Below, in pieces: positions 25,035-33,229 of a DNA stretch of 61,111 bases. The notes beneath the pieces are model-generated. The model was not told the origin of the DNA. It did not search any database and saw only the letters and a program-made list of their open reading frames with translations. The translations under genes were made by a program, and so were the position numbers. The stretch is from Clostridia bacterium. GTDB lineage: Bacteria > Bacillota > Clostridia > Oscillospirales > RGIG577. Each line of letters opens with the position of its first letter. Position 1 is the first letter of the stretch. The stretch covers positions 1 through 61,111 of the forward strand of contig JAFWDJ010000010.1 in the NCBI GenBank assembly GCA_017513095.1. Reading direction: 5' to 3'.

Positions 25035-25801
25035 AAGAGCCTGCCCGTTATAATGAGCCCCGTCACGGAAAAATATTCGCGTATGTGGTATATAATTTTA
25101 AGATATAGATACGGCGTTTCGGCGGAAACGCCGTATGCTTTTATTCCGCGAAGCGAAGCAAGGCGGCACGAGCGCCACAGATGGAACTCATTCGTCACAA
25201 CGGCCGCGCCGCCGTCCGCACAAATCCCCTCCGCCTTGATGAGCGCCTTTGAGAAATCCATGTTCTCTATCGTATTGCGCGAGGCGTCCTCCATGTAAAG
25301 ACGTCCTTCGTCTATCCCCTTCTTTATAAGCCAATCATGCATTGCCTGAGCCTCGGATACGAACTCGCCCTCGCCGCGGCCGCCCGAAAGCACGGCGACG
25401 GCTTCGGGATTATTTAAAAGCAGATCGTACGCCGCGCTAAGGCGAGACACCATGCAAAGCGACGGCGTATATCCGTTTACGCCCGTGCCGAGCACGATGA
25501 TGCACGAGGCGTTTTCGGCCTCGGGATTCGTTTTTTCGCCGGAGATTATAAAGCCCTCGACTATTATAAAGCTTATAAGCCAGCATACAAGCCCGGCGCG
25601 CCCGACGCGAAGTATTATCCGCGCGGAGCGTGAACGCTCAGACCTTACCGCAGCGGCGGCCAGTATTGCCATGCCCGCGCCGAAGCAGAAAAAGAAAAAC
25701 GCTCCGAAACGCGCGCCCGTAAGGAAGCAGCACGCGCCCGCGCATAATAATGACAGCGCGGAAAGAATAATATACAGAATTTTTTCATGCGTTTTTGCCA
25801 T
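25031..25801 (-). CDS. YdcF/SanA-family (DUF218) membrane protein
   Basis: The 256-residue protein starts with hydrophobic segments, about 9-30 and 33-50, and another at about 68-90. The DUF218 domain follows (CIIVLGTGVNGYTPSLCMVS, AVLSGGRGEGEFVSEAQAMHD, DASRNTIENMDFSKAL and VTNEFHLWRS). DUF218 proteins are thought to act in envelope biogenesis or vancomycin tolerance, with the domain near the membrane. The GGAGG site is clear. It is convergent with the LuxR-type gene, and no partner is seen. Confidence 0.9.
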   Translation of the reverse strand: MAKTHEKILYIILSALSLLCAGACCFLTGARFGAFFFFCFGAGMAILAAAAVRSERSRSARIILRVGRAGLVCWLISFIIVEGFIISGEKTNPEAENASCIIVLGTGVNGYTPSLCMVSRLSAAYDLLLNNPEAVAVLSGGRGEGEFVSEAQAMHDWLIKKGIDEGRLYMEDASRNTIENMDFSKALIKAEGICADGGAAVVTNEFHLWRSCRLASLRGIKAYGVSAETPYLYLKIIYHIREYFSVTGLIITGRLF

Positions 25802-25902
25802 TTCGTCCTCCGGTCCTTCGTTTGTCCTTACGACGAATTATAACCGGATTTCGTTCGGCGCAGACAAGCCGCGGCGAAAAATTAACAAATCGTTTACAAA
25901 GC

Positions 25903-25925
25903 GCGCGCCTTAGTTCGGCGGCGCG
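25903..25925 (-). terminator. Possible terminator overlapping the end of spoVG
   Basis: On the minus strand GCGCGCC and GGCGCGC pair around the stop codon, followed by a short TTTG. The T tract is weak. Confidence 0.4.
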
Positions 25926-26188
25926 CTTTCGTTTTCACACGCCCTCTTATATTCCGCGATGAGCGTTTCGGAGATATACTTGCGCGCCTGCGCGTTTATC
26001 GGATGCGCGACGTCCTTATACGCGCCGAGGGCATTCTTCTTTGACGGCATGGCGACGAACAGCCTGTCGCCGCCGTCGATTATCTTTATATCGTGCACCG
26101 CTATTTCGTCATCGAACGTGACTGACATCACGGCGCGCAGTCTGTTTTCGTTCGTAAGTTTCCTTATCTTTACATCAGTTATCCTCAA
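25910..26188 (-). CDS. spoVG: Septation/RNA-binding regulator SpoVG
   Basis: The 92-residue protein follows the SpoVG pattern: RITDVKIRKLTNENRLRAVM, then VHDIKIIDGGDRLFVAMPSK, then YKDVAHPINAQARKYI. SpoVG binds nucleic acid and affects asymmetric septation, capsule and virulence genes in Firmicutes. TTG 26188 is chosen because GGGGTG lies about 9 bases before it and the product then begins MRITDVK like other SpoVG proteins. A TTG ten codons earlier would add residues unlike the family. It is divergent from murC. Confidence 0.94.
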   Translation of the reverse strand: MRITDVKIRKLTNENRLRAVMSVTFDDEIAVHDIKIIDGGDRLFVAMPSKKNALGAYKDVAHPINAQARKYISETLIAEYKRACENESAPPN

Positions 26189-26318
26189 AATGGCATACAC
26201 CCCGATCTTTTTGGCCAAAATTCAAAGTTTTTTCGCATTTGCTGTTTATATTTTCTTTCAGATGCAATATAATATTCGTGGTATATTTTAATTTAAACTT
26301 TGAAGGGAGCACCCCGTT

Positions 26319-27719
26319 TTGACCCACGAACAATTAAAAGACGAACTTGAAGCGCATCTCAAGGATGCGAAGCATATACATTTTATCGGCATCGGCGGCA
26401 TAAGCATGAGCGCGCTGGCCGAGATACTTATCCTGCGCGGCTATACCGTGACGGGCTCCGACATAAGGGAAAGCCACCTTACGGAGTCGCTGCGCGGCCA
26501 GGGCGCAAAGATTTATATAGGCCACGATTCGGCAAACGTATTCGGCTCCGACGTCGTTATATACACGGCCGCCGTTAAGGCGGACAACCCCGAGCGTGCG
26601 CAGGCCGCTTCGATGAATATCCCCTCGTATGAGCGCGCCGTACTTTTGGGCGTTATCATGCGCGGATACAAGCATTCCATAGGCGTATCGGGCACCCACG
26701 GCAAAACCACAACGACCTCGATGATATCGCAGATACTTATCGCGGAAAACCTCGACCCGACGTGTCTTGTCGGCGGCGTACTCTCCTCCATAGGCGGAAA
26801 CATAAGGGTAGGCGCGTCGGATTATCTCGTCACCGAGGCGTGCGAATACGTCGACAGCTTTCTTTCCATGTCCCCGAACATTGCCGTCGTTTTGAACGTC
26901 GAGGAGGACCACCTCGATTACTTCACGGGCGGCATTGAGCAGATAAAGGCCTCTTTTCGACAGTTCGTAGGCCTCTGCGGGCCCGCGGGACTTGCCGTGG
27001 CGTGCGGCGACGACAAAAACGCGCGCGAGGTGGTCTCCGACGCGAAGTGCCGCGTGATCCTCTACGGCATCGACTCTGACGGCCTCGACATTCAGGCTAA
27101 AAATATAAAGACGGGCGAAAACCGCTGCCCCGAATTTGACGTATATTACAGAGGCCACTTTTACGCGCACATAAATTTAAGCATACCCGGCACCCACAAC
27201 ATACTAAACACCCTTGCCTGCTGCGGCGTATGTACGGCGCTCGGCATATCGCCCGAGGCGTTCGCCGCGGGCGTTGAGGGCTTCTACGGCACGCGCCGCC
27301 GCTTCGAGCGTGTGGGACAGATAAACGGCGCCGACATCATAGACGACTACGCTCACCATCCCACCGAGATACGCGCGACGCTCACGGCGGCGAAGGCGAT
27401 GAATTACGATAAGATTTACTGCGTATTCCAGCCGCACACCTTCTCGCGCACGATAGCCTTTTTCGACGAATTCATCGACGCGCTGAAGCTGGCGGACATA
27501 ACCGTTTACGCGGAGATATACCCCGCGCGCGAAAAGAACCTCACGGGCATATCGTCCTACGACCTTGCGATACGCGCCGAGAACGGGCTTTACTTCCAGA
27601 GCTTCGAGATGATAGCGCGCTACATCCGCTCCGTTGCAAAGCCGGGCGACCTTATCATTACAATGGGCGCGGGCAGCGTGTACGAGGTATATCAGATGCT
27701 TCTCGGTGAAAAGAAGTAG
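26319..27719 (+). CDS. murC: UDP-N-acetylmuramate-L-alanine ligase
   Basis: The 466-residue cytosolic enzyme adds L-Ala to UDP-MurNAc in peptidoglycan synthesis. The N-terminal Rossmann motif HFIGIGGISMSALAEIL precedes the ATP loop GVSGTHGKTTTTSM at about 123-136. NVEEDHLDYF and DDYAHHPTEIRATL complete the Mur ligase pattern. The start is TTG at 26319 with GAAGGGAG about 9 bases upstream. A strong terminator follows 15 bases after the stop, so it appears to be a single-gene unit. Identification is very secure. Confidence 0.97.
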   Translation: MTHEQLKDELEAHLKDAKHIHFIGIGGISMSALAEILILRGYTVTGSDIRESHLTESLRGQGAKIYIGHDSANVFGSDVVIYTAAVKADNPERAQAASMNIPSYERAVLLGVIMRGYKHSIGVSGTHGKTTTTSMISQILIAENLDPTCLVGGVLSSIGGNIRVGASDYLVTEACEYVDSFLSMSPNIAVVLNVEEDHLDYFTGGIEQIKASFRQFVGLCGPAGLAVACGDDKNAREVVSDAKCRVILYGIDSDGLDIQAKNIKTGENRCPEFDVYYRGHFYAHINLSIPGTHNILNTLACCGVCTALGISPEAFAAGVEGFYGTRRRFERVGQINGADIIDDYAHHPTEIRATLTAAKAMNYDKIYCVFQPHTFSRTIAFFDEFIDALKLADITVYAEIYPAREKNLTGISSYDLAIRAENGLYFQSFEMIARYIRSVAKPGDLIITMGAGSVYEVYQMLLGEKK

Positions 27720-27734
27720 GAATGATTTAAAAAA

Positions 27735-27757
27735 GGCGGGGTCTCCCGCCTTTTTTT
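27735..27757 (+). terminator. Terminator after murC
   Basis: GGCGGG pairs with CCCGCC around GTCT; a run of As before and seven Ts after extend it. Confidence 0.92.
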
Positions 27758-27822
27758 GATTTTCCACCGGCAGAATGCGCCAAAAAAATTTTGTCAAAAC
27801 ACGTCTCTTGTCTTAAATCCGA

Positions 27823-27851
27823 TTGACTTAATAATTTTGCGGTGATATAAT
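27823..27851 (+). promoter_or_regulatory. Sigma-A promoter for the small exporter gene
   Basis: TTGACT at 27823-27828 and TATAAT at 27846-27851 have a 17-base spacer. The ATG is 36 bases downstream. Confidence 0.85.
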
Positions 27852-27886
27852 CAGTCAGTAAAACATTTATGCTTTTGAGGTAATCG

Positions 27887-28378
27887 ATGCAGGCTCTTTT
27901 TAATATGGACGCCGGACTTTGGGAAATATTATCGGTATTTTTCCTTTCGATGATCCCCGTGTTTGAGCTGCGCGGAGCCATTCCACTGGCCGCAGGACTC
28001 GGTATGCCGTTTCCGGAAAGCTATATTATCTGCGTGATAGGCAATATGGTACCCGTACCGTTCATAATGCTTTTCGCCCGTGCGATAATCAAATGGCTCA
28101 AACGCTTCCCGCAGTTCGATCGCTTCATTTTATGGATTGAACGCAAGGTAGAAAAAAACAAGGCCAGGATCCTTCGGTTCTCGGTCTTCGGGCTTATAGT
28201 TTTCGTAATGCTGCCGCTTCCCGGCACGGGAGCGTGGACGGGAGCGCTTGTTGCGACTTTTCTTGATATGCGCCTTCGCACCGCCATACCGAGCATACTT
28301 ATAGGCGTGCTCATATCGGGCCTTATAATGAGCGGCATATCGTACGGCTTTTTGAGCTTTCTTGATTTTATTAAATAA
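27887..28378 (+). CDS. Small multidrug-export-family (COG2426) membrane protein
   Basis: The 163-residue protein has hydrophobic segments at about 12-30, 40-65, 98-125 and 130-155. The conserved motifs PVFELRGAIPLAAGLGMP near residue 25 and LPLPGTGAWTGALVATFLDM near 108 are typical of this family. The re-entrant-like GTG and PxPF motifs resemble DedA-type proteins. The multidrug name is only an annotation tradition, and the cargo is unknown. metK starts 41 bases after the stop and could share the transcript. Confidence 0.87.
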   Translation: MQALFNMDAGLWEILSVFFLSMIPVFELRGAIPLAAGLGMPFPESYIICVIGNMVPVPFIMLFARAIIKWLKRFPQFDRFILWIERKVEKNKARILRFSVFGLIVFVMLPLPGTGAWTGALVATFLDMRLRTAIPSILIGVLISGLIMSGISYGFLSFLDFIK

Positions 28379-28419
28379 AAACCGGGGGACATACCCCGTA
28401 TGAGGAGGAATTTTAAAAC

Positions 28420-29607
28420 ATGTCTAAGAAAATGATTTTCACATCGGAATCCGTTACCGAGGGACATCCCGACAAGGTGTGCGATCAGATCGCCGACAGC
28501 GTTCTCGACGCCATCATAGAAAAGGACCCCACGGCCCGCGTTGCATGTGAAGTCGCAGTAACCACCGGCCTTGTGCTCGTTATGGGCGAAATAACCACCA
28601 ACGCGAATATAGATATACCCAAGCTTGCAAGAAGCGTTATTGCCGACATCGGTTACAAGGACAAGCGCTGGGGCTTCGACGCCGACACCTGCGCAGTTAT
28701 AACCTCCATAGACGAGCAGTCTCCCGATATCGCAATGGGCGTAAACCTCGCAAGCGAGGCCAAGGAAGGCAAGGATACCGACGATCAGGGCGGCGCAGGC
28801 GACCAGGGCCTTATGTTCGGCTACGCGTGCGACGAAACGCCCGAGCTTATGCCGCTTCCCATTTCGCTGGCTCACAAGCTTGCAAAGCAGCTCACGAAGG
28901 TCAGAAAGGACGGCACCCTTTCGTATCTTGGCCCCGACGGCAAGACTCAGGTCACCGTTGAATACGAAAACGACAAGCCCGTTCGCATAAATACCATCGT
29001 CGTATCCTCTCAGCACAGCGCCGACGTTTCTCTTGACAAGATTCGCGCTGACGTTATCAAATACGTTATAGAGCCCATCGTTGACAAGAGCCTTATGGAC
29101 GCGGATACGAAAATATTTGTAAATCCGACGGGACGCTTCGTTGTCGGCGGCCCCGAGGGCGACTCCGGCGTTACCGGAAGAAAGATTATAGTTGACACCT
29201 ACGGCGGATACGCGCGTCACGGCGGCGGCGCGTTCTCCGGCAAGGACCCGACGAAGGTTGACAGAAGCGCGGCTTACGCTGCACGCTACATAGCAAAGAA
29301 CGTCGTTGCGGCAGGTCTTGCTTCGCGCTGCGAGGTGCAGATAGCTTACGCCATCGGCGTTGCGAAGCCCGTATCCGTTCTCGTTGAGACGTTCGGCACC
29401 AATAAGATACCCCAGGAGCAGATCGAGGCGCTCGTTGACAAGCATTTCGACCTCCGCCCGACGCAGATAATAAAGACGCTCGATTTAAGAAAGCCGATAT
29501 ACAGAAATCTCGCGGCTTACGGCCATCTCGGAAGAGAAGAGCTCGGACTTAAATTCGAGCAGACCGACAAGGCCGAAATCCTTGCAAAAGAAGCAGGCTT
29601 AAAGTAA
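28420..29607 (+). CDS. metK: S-adenosylmethionine synthetase
   Basis: The 395-residue enzyme makes SAM from methionine and ATP. It starts [20 protein letters not shown] and has the methionine-loop [13 protein letters not shown]. The P-loop-like [20 protein letters not shown] and [20 protein letters not shown] complete the signature. AGGAGGAA precedes the ATG. No SAM riboswitch fits in the 41 bases before it, so any control must come from the upstream promoter. A terminator follows. Confidence 0.98.
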   Translation: MSKKMIFTSESVTEGHPDKVCDQIADSVLDAIIEKDPTARVACEVAVTTGLVLVMGEITTNANIDIPKLARSVIADIGYKDKRWGFDADTCAVITSIDEQSPDIAMGVNLASEAKEGKDTDDQGGAGDQGLMFGYACDETPELMPLPISLAHKLAKQLTKVRKDGTLSYLGPDGKTQVTVEYENDKPVRINTIVVSSQHSADVSLDKIRADVIKYVIEPIVDKSLMDADTKIFVNPTGRFVVGGPEGDSGVTGRKIIVDTYGGYARHGGGAFSGKDPTKVDRSAAYAARYIAKNVVAAGLASRCEVQIAYAIGVAKPVSVLVETFGTNKIPQEQIEALVDKHFDLRPTQIIKTLDLRKPIYRNLAAYGHLGREELGLKFEQTDKAEILAKEAGLK

Positions 29608-29625
29608 TCGCGTATAGATTTAAAG

Positions 29626-29655
29626 GCTCCGGAGCATACGCTTCGGAGCTTTTTT
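29626..29655 (+). terminator. Terminator after metK
   Basis: GCTCCG pairs with CGGAGC across a 12-base loop and is followed by TTTTTT. Confidence 0.82.
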
Positions 29656-29723
29656 GCTTTTTTAGGCAAAGTGTGATAAAATAAATATATTAAACTATTC
29701 TCCACCCCTTCGGAGGAAACGCT

Positions 29724-31961
29724 ATGGACAAAACCGAAAAACTGAGCGGTACTGTAAGCGATATATTATATCAGAACGAGGAAAACGGCTACGTCGTGTG
29801 CGAGGTGGCCCTGCCCGACAGCGATATCGTCATGGTCGGAACCATGCCCTATCTCATGGTCGGCGAGGGTATAACAGCGGAGGGCGTATACGTAAATCAC
29901 GCCTCCTACGGAAAGCAGTTCCGCGTCATCTCGTGCGAACGCACGCTGCCTTCCACCGAAAAGGCGATGCGAAGCTTTCTTGCGTCGGGCGCGATAAAGG
30001 GCATCGGCGAGGTGCTGGCGGGACGCATCGTGGACGAGTTCGGCGAGGCCACGTTCGATATAATAGCCGACTCCCCCGTCTTGCTTGCGTCCATTCAGGG
30101 CATAACGAAGAAAAAGGCCGAGGAGATAGGCAAAATTTTCAACTACCGCATGGGCATAAAGCGCGTCATCGAGGAGTTTACGAAGCTGGGGCTTACGCCC
30201 GAGCAGGCCGTCGCGGCCTATTCCGTATACGGAAACGACGCGCCGATGCTCTTAAAGCAGAATCCCTACATCGTATGCCGCACGGGCATTGACGTGAGCT
30301 TTGAAACGGCGGACAGGATAGCGAAGGAGTTGGGCTTCGACCTTGGCGATACGCGTCGCGTTCGTGCGGCGATACTTCATATACTCGCCCACAATCTCCA
30401 AAACGGCCATACTTATATTCCGAAGCTCAAGCTTACGGCCGTCGCCGCAAATTTACTCGAGGGCTTTGAGGAGGACGAGATACTTGAGATAATCGAGGAT
30501 ATGTTCTCGGACGGCGAGGTCGTTATAACCGAATCCGAGCGTCACGACTGCGTATTTCTGCCGCGGCTTTACGAGGCGGAAAGCTTCGTTGCGGCGCGCG
30601 TGGCGCAGATGGCGAACGACGAAACGGATTACGGCGAGGACATCGACGCGCTCATCGACGAAACCGAAGCGGAAACGGGCATCGAATACGCCGTAATGCA
30701 GCGCGAGGCCGTAAAGCACGCCGCCGCGCGCCGCTTCATGGTGCTCACGGGCGGCCCCGGCACGGGCAAAACGACTACGGTGAACGCCATGATAGATATG
30801 TTCGAGGCACTCGGCAAAAAGGTGGCGCTCTGCGCGCCCACGGGACGCGCCGCACAGCGTATGACGCAGCTTTCGGGGCGCGAGGCGAAGACGATACACC
30901 GTTTACTCGAGGTAAAGCCGATGGAGGGCGGTCTTACGCCCGAATTTGCGCGCAACGAACGCCGCCCGCTCTCGGCCGACGTCGTAATCGCGGACGAATG
31001 CTCGATGATAGACATACTGCTCATGGAGGCGCTCATGCGCGCACTCAAAAGAGGGGCGCATCTCATACTCGTAGGCGACTACAATCAGCTTCCTTCGGTC
31101 GGCGCGGGCAACGTACTGCTTGATATAATCGAGTCCGAATGCGCCGACGTCGTAGAGCTCGACGAGATATTCCGCCAGGCGGCGCAGAGCAATATCATAG
31201 TATCGTCGCACGGCATATTAAACGGCGAATATCCCATACTCGACCGCAGGGAGGGCGACTTTTTCTTCCTCTACGTTGACGACGAGGAGCTCGGCGCGAA
31301 AAAGGCGGCCGATCTCATCGCGCGCCGCCTGCCGAAGGCCTACGGCTACGACCCGTTCACAGATATACAGATAATAACGCCCACAAAGCTCGGCGCTTTG
31401 GGCACAAAAGAATTAAACGCCCGCCTTCAGGAGCGGCTGAACCCCTCGTTTTCGATGCCGCATATAAAGCGGCGCGACGTCGTATTAAAGCTTGGCGACA
31501 AGGTTATGCAGACGAAGAACAATTATGACATTGAGTGGATAAAAAAGTCTGACGGCATAAGCTCCACGGGCGTTTTCAACGGCGATATAGGCCGCGTGGC
31601 GCAGATAGACGCGGCGCACGAAATTCTCGTCGTTGACTACGAAGATAAGCTGGCGACTTACCCGTTCTCGAGCATCGGCGAGCTTGAGCTCGCGTACGCG
31701 ATAACGGTGCACAAAAGCCAGGGCAGCGAATTCGACGCGGTCATCCTGCCGCTTTACCACTGCCCCGTCCGCCTTAGAAACCGCGAGATACTCTACACCG
31801 CGTTCACGCGCGCGAAGGAGCTTCTCGTCGTCGTGGGCGACTATGAAACGCTTACGCAGATGGTGGACAATCTGAAGCACTCGAAGCGCTATACGCTGCT
31901 TCGCGAGATGATACAGACGCTCGTCATGGAGAGCACCGACGACGACATGACATTATTTTAG
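29724..31961 (+). CDS. recD2: RecD2-type ATP-dependent DNA helicase
   Basis: The 745-residue superfamily 1B helicase moves 5' to 3' on single-stranded DNA and acts in repair without RecBC. An N-terminal OB-like region is followed by helix-hairpin-helix units (GAIKGIGEVLAGRIV, IQGITKKKAEEIG). Walker A is GGPGTGKTTTVNAM and motif II is IADECSMIDILL. DYNQLPSVGAGNVLLDII and the C-terminal AITVHKSQGSEFDAVILPLY follow. Length is usual for RecD2. CGGAGGAA precedes the ATG. Copy A of the repeat element begins two bases after its stop codon. Confidence 0.96.
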   Translation: MDKTEKLSGTVSDILYQNEENGYVVCEVALPDSDIVMVGTMPYLMVGEGITAEGVYVNHASYGKQFRVISCERTLPSTEKAMRSFLASGAIKGIGEVLAGRIVDEFGEATFDIIADSPVLLASIQGITKKKAEEIGKIFNYRMGIKRVIEEFTKLGLTPEQAVAAYSVYGNDAPMLLKQNPYIVCRTGIDVSFETADRIAKELGFDLGDTRRVRAAILHILAHNLQNGHTYIPKLKLTAVAANLLEGFEEDEILEIIEDMFSDGEVVITESERHDCVFLPRLYEAESFVAARVAQMANDETDYGEDIDALIDETEAETGIEYAVMQREAVKHAAARRFMVLTGGPGTGKTTTVNAMIDMFEALGKKVALCAPTGRAAQRMTQLSGREAKTIHRLLEVKPMEGGLTPEFARNERRPLSADVVIADECSMIDILLMEALMRALKRGAHLILVGDYNQLPSVGAGNVLLDIIESECADVVELDEIFRQAAQSNIIVSSHGILNGEYPILDRREGDFFFLYVDDEELGAKKAADLIARRLPKAYGYDPFTDIQIITPTKLGALGTKELNARLQERLNPSFSMPHIKRRDVVLKLGDKVMQTKNNYDIEWIKKSDGISSTGVFNGDIGRVAQIDAAHEILVVDYEDKLATYPFSSIGELELAYAITVHKSQGSEFDAVILPLYHCPVRLRNREILYTAFTRAKELLVVVGDYETLTQMVDNLKHSKRYTLLREMIQTLVMESTDDDMTLF

Positions 31962-31963
31962 CG

Positions 31964-32186
31964 GACGCCAAAAAAGGGCCAGACCGCCGAAAGGGATTAA
32001 ATAATAGATTAAAAAAACGCGTGCATGTTTTTTAATAATCAAAGCCCAATGCTCATCGTTTCAAAGCAGCTTTTGCGCCGTAACCTTCGGGTTACGGCGT
32101 TTTCGGCTATGTGTCGATTGCCTTCTCTACCGTATAACATACGCCGACGCTCGGCAATCGACAATTCTGACCTCTTTTTTGACGCC
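31964..32186 (+). repeat. Repeat element copy A (about 223 bp, structured)
   Basis: This stretch is the same family as 46801-47028 read on the minus strand. The ends are imperfect inverted repeats: GACGCCAAAAAAGGGCC at the left and GACCTCTTTTTTGACGCC at the right. Inside are a hairpin with a TTCG loop (CGCCGTAACC with GGTTACGGCG, 32076-32099) and a 10-bp outer stem, GTCGATTGCC (32113-32122) with GGCAATCGAC (32153-32162). A small inner hairpin is CGTAT/AAC/ATACG. No open frame of note is present. It fits a MITE-like element or a structured RNA. It begins 2 bases after the recD2 stop. Confidence 0.82.
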
Positions 32187-32204
32187 CCATAGACGCGGAC
32201 GCCA

Positions 32205-32237
32205 AAAGCGGCAGATGCAAAATGCATCTGCCGCTTT
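32205..32237. terminator. Bidirectional terminator between recD2/repeat and the flavoprotein gene
   Basis: A 14-bp perfect stem (AAAGCGGCAGATGC with GCATCTGCCGCTTT) with an AAAAT loop; the stem ends supply T tracts on both strands. Confidence 0.9.
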
Positions 32238-32248
32238 ATTTTATAAGT

Positions 32249-32725
32249 TTATGCTTCGTTTACGATTTTTCCCGTTATGTGCTCAGGTATAAGCTCAAAG
32301 CACAGCGTTGCCGCGCCGAATTTCTTTATCTCCTCTTCGATATATTCCGTATCCTTCGTAAATTTAAGGCTCAAATTCCGCGCCGCGTCCATCGCGCGCT
32401 CATAATCGTCGATGAATTTTACCCTGCCGAACACGATGACGCACTTTATATTGAGCGCCCACTCGCCCTCTTTTCTAAATCCCGAGTCGTAAACGCAGAA
32501 CGAGACCTTGTCGCATCTTTTCAGCGCGTCTATCTTATGCCCCTTCTTGCCCGAGTGAAAATAAAGCCGGCCGTCCTCCTCGCTGTACCAGTGATTTAAT
32601 GGCATCCCGTAAGGGTATCCGTCGTCGCCGATGACCGAAAGAACTCCGCGCGGCTCGGCCTTTAAGATTTCTATGCATTCTTCTTTTGTGAGTTTTTGTT
32701 TTATCCTCGAAACTTCTCTGAACAT
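32249..32725 (-). CDS. Pyridoxamine 5'-phosphate oxidase-family (split-barrel flavin-binding) protein
   Basis: The 158-residue protein has the split-barrel flavin-binding fold pattern of NimA-like proteins. It has ILKAEPRGVLSVIGDDGYPY, then MPLNHWYSEEDGRLYFHSGK and KGHKIDALKRCDKVSFCVYD. Relatives bind FMN or a haem-like cofactor and reduce small molecules such as nitroimidazoles. The exact substrate here is unknown. ATG 32725 follows TTGGAGGG; an ATG five codons earlier lies before that site. It is 64 bases after an RHH gene on the same strand and may share its transcript. Confidence 0.88.
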   Translation of the reverse strand: MFREVSRIKQKLTKEECIEILKAEPRGVLSVIGDDGYPYGMPLNHWYSEEDGRLYFHSGKKGHKIDALKRCDKVSFCVYDSGFRKEGEWALNIKCVIVFGRVKFIDDYERAMDAARNLSLKFTKDTEYIEEEIKKFGAATLCFELIPEHITGKIVNEA

Positions 32726-32789
32726 CCGGGCGCCCTCCAATTTCCGCTTTTTCTTAAATGATACACCGCGCGCCGCCGTTTGTCACGCT

Positions 32790-32975
32790 TTATTTTATCT
32801 CCACGTTCTCCACACCGTATTCAAGTATGATATTTATTATTTCGTTGCGCGAATAGCTGCACTCCTTTGCTATCCTGTCAAGCTCGGCCAAAGTCTCCTC
32901 GCGGATGCGTACGGAGATAACCTTCGTGCCGTCCTCCCCGCGTCGTTTTATAATCAAAGGCTCGTTTGTCATCAT
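32790..32975 (-). CDS. Ribbon-helix-helix (CopG-like) DNA-binding protein
   Basis: The roughly 61-residue protein has the RHH pattern: TKVISVRIREETLAELDRIA forms the strand and first helix, and SYSRNEIINIILEYGV the second helix. Such proteins bind DNA as dimers and often repress their own operon. AGGAGGTG precedes the ATG pair at 32975 and 32972; either may be used. No toxin partner is obvious. The gene is divergent from the AT-rich coiled-coil gene at 33230, so it could control that gene or the flavoprotein gene downstream. Confidence 0.82.
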   Translation of the reverse strand: MMTNEPLIIKRRGEDGTKVISVRIREETLAELDRIAKECSYSRNEIINIILEYGVENVEIK

Positions 32976-33007
32976 GCGCACCTCCTGTTGTCTATGTTTG
33001 TTTTAAA

Positions 33008-33037
33008 TTGACAGAAAATCGTTTTGTATGATATAAT
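33008..33037 (+). promoter_or_regulatory. Promoter reading toward the coiled-coil gene
   Basis: TTGACA at 33008-33013 and TATAAT at 33032-33037 have an 18-base spacer. It leaves a leader of about 185 bases before the start at 33230. Confidence 0.75.
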
Positions 33038-33229
33038 TAGATATATAACGAGATATGTATTTGTAGTGTAATAGAGCATGTGTTTTGTGTTTTTTTGATA
33101 ACTTGCATCGAAAAAAGGTAAAATGGATTGCCTCTCAATGCCGTTGCCATCCCAGCAAATATAATTAGCGAAAAAACATTAACACTCTATATTGTGATAA
33201 TTTTATAAATTTCTGAAAGGATGCATTTT

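Noticed and set aside
28379-28419. SAM riboswitch before metK
   Set aside because: Only 41 bases separate the genes, too few for any SAM riboswitch class usual for metK in Firmicutes.
28021-29445. Long minus-strand frame (474 codons) opposite metK
   Set aside because: It is an antisense shadow of metK and the small exporter gene, which have family motifs and ribosome binding sites. The frame has no recognisable domain.
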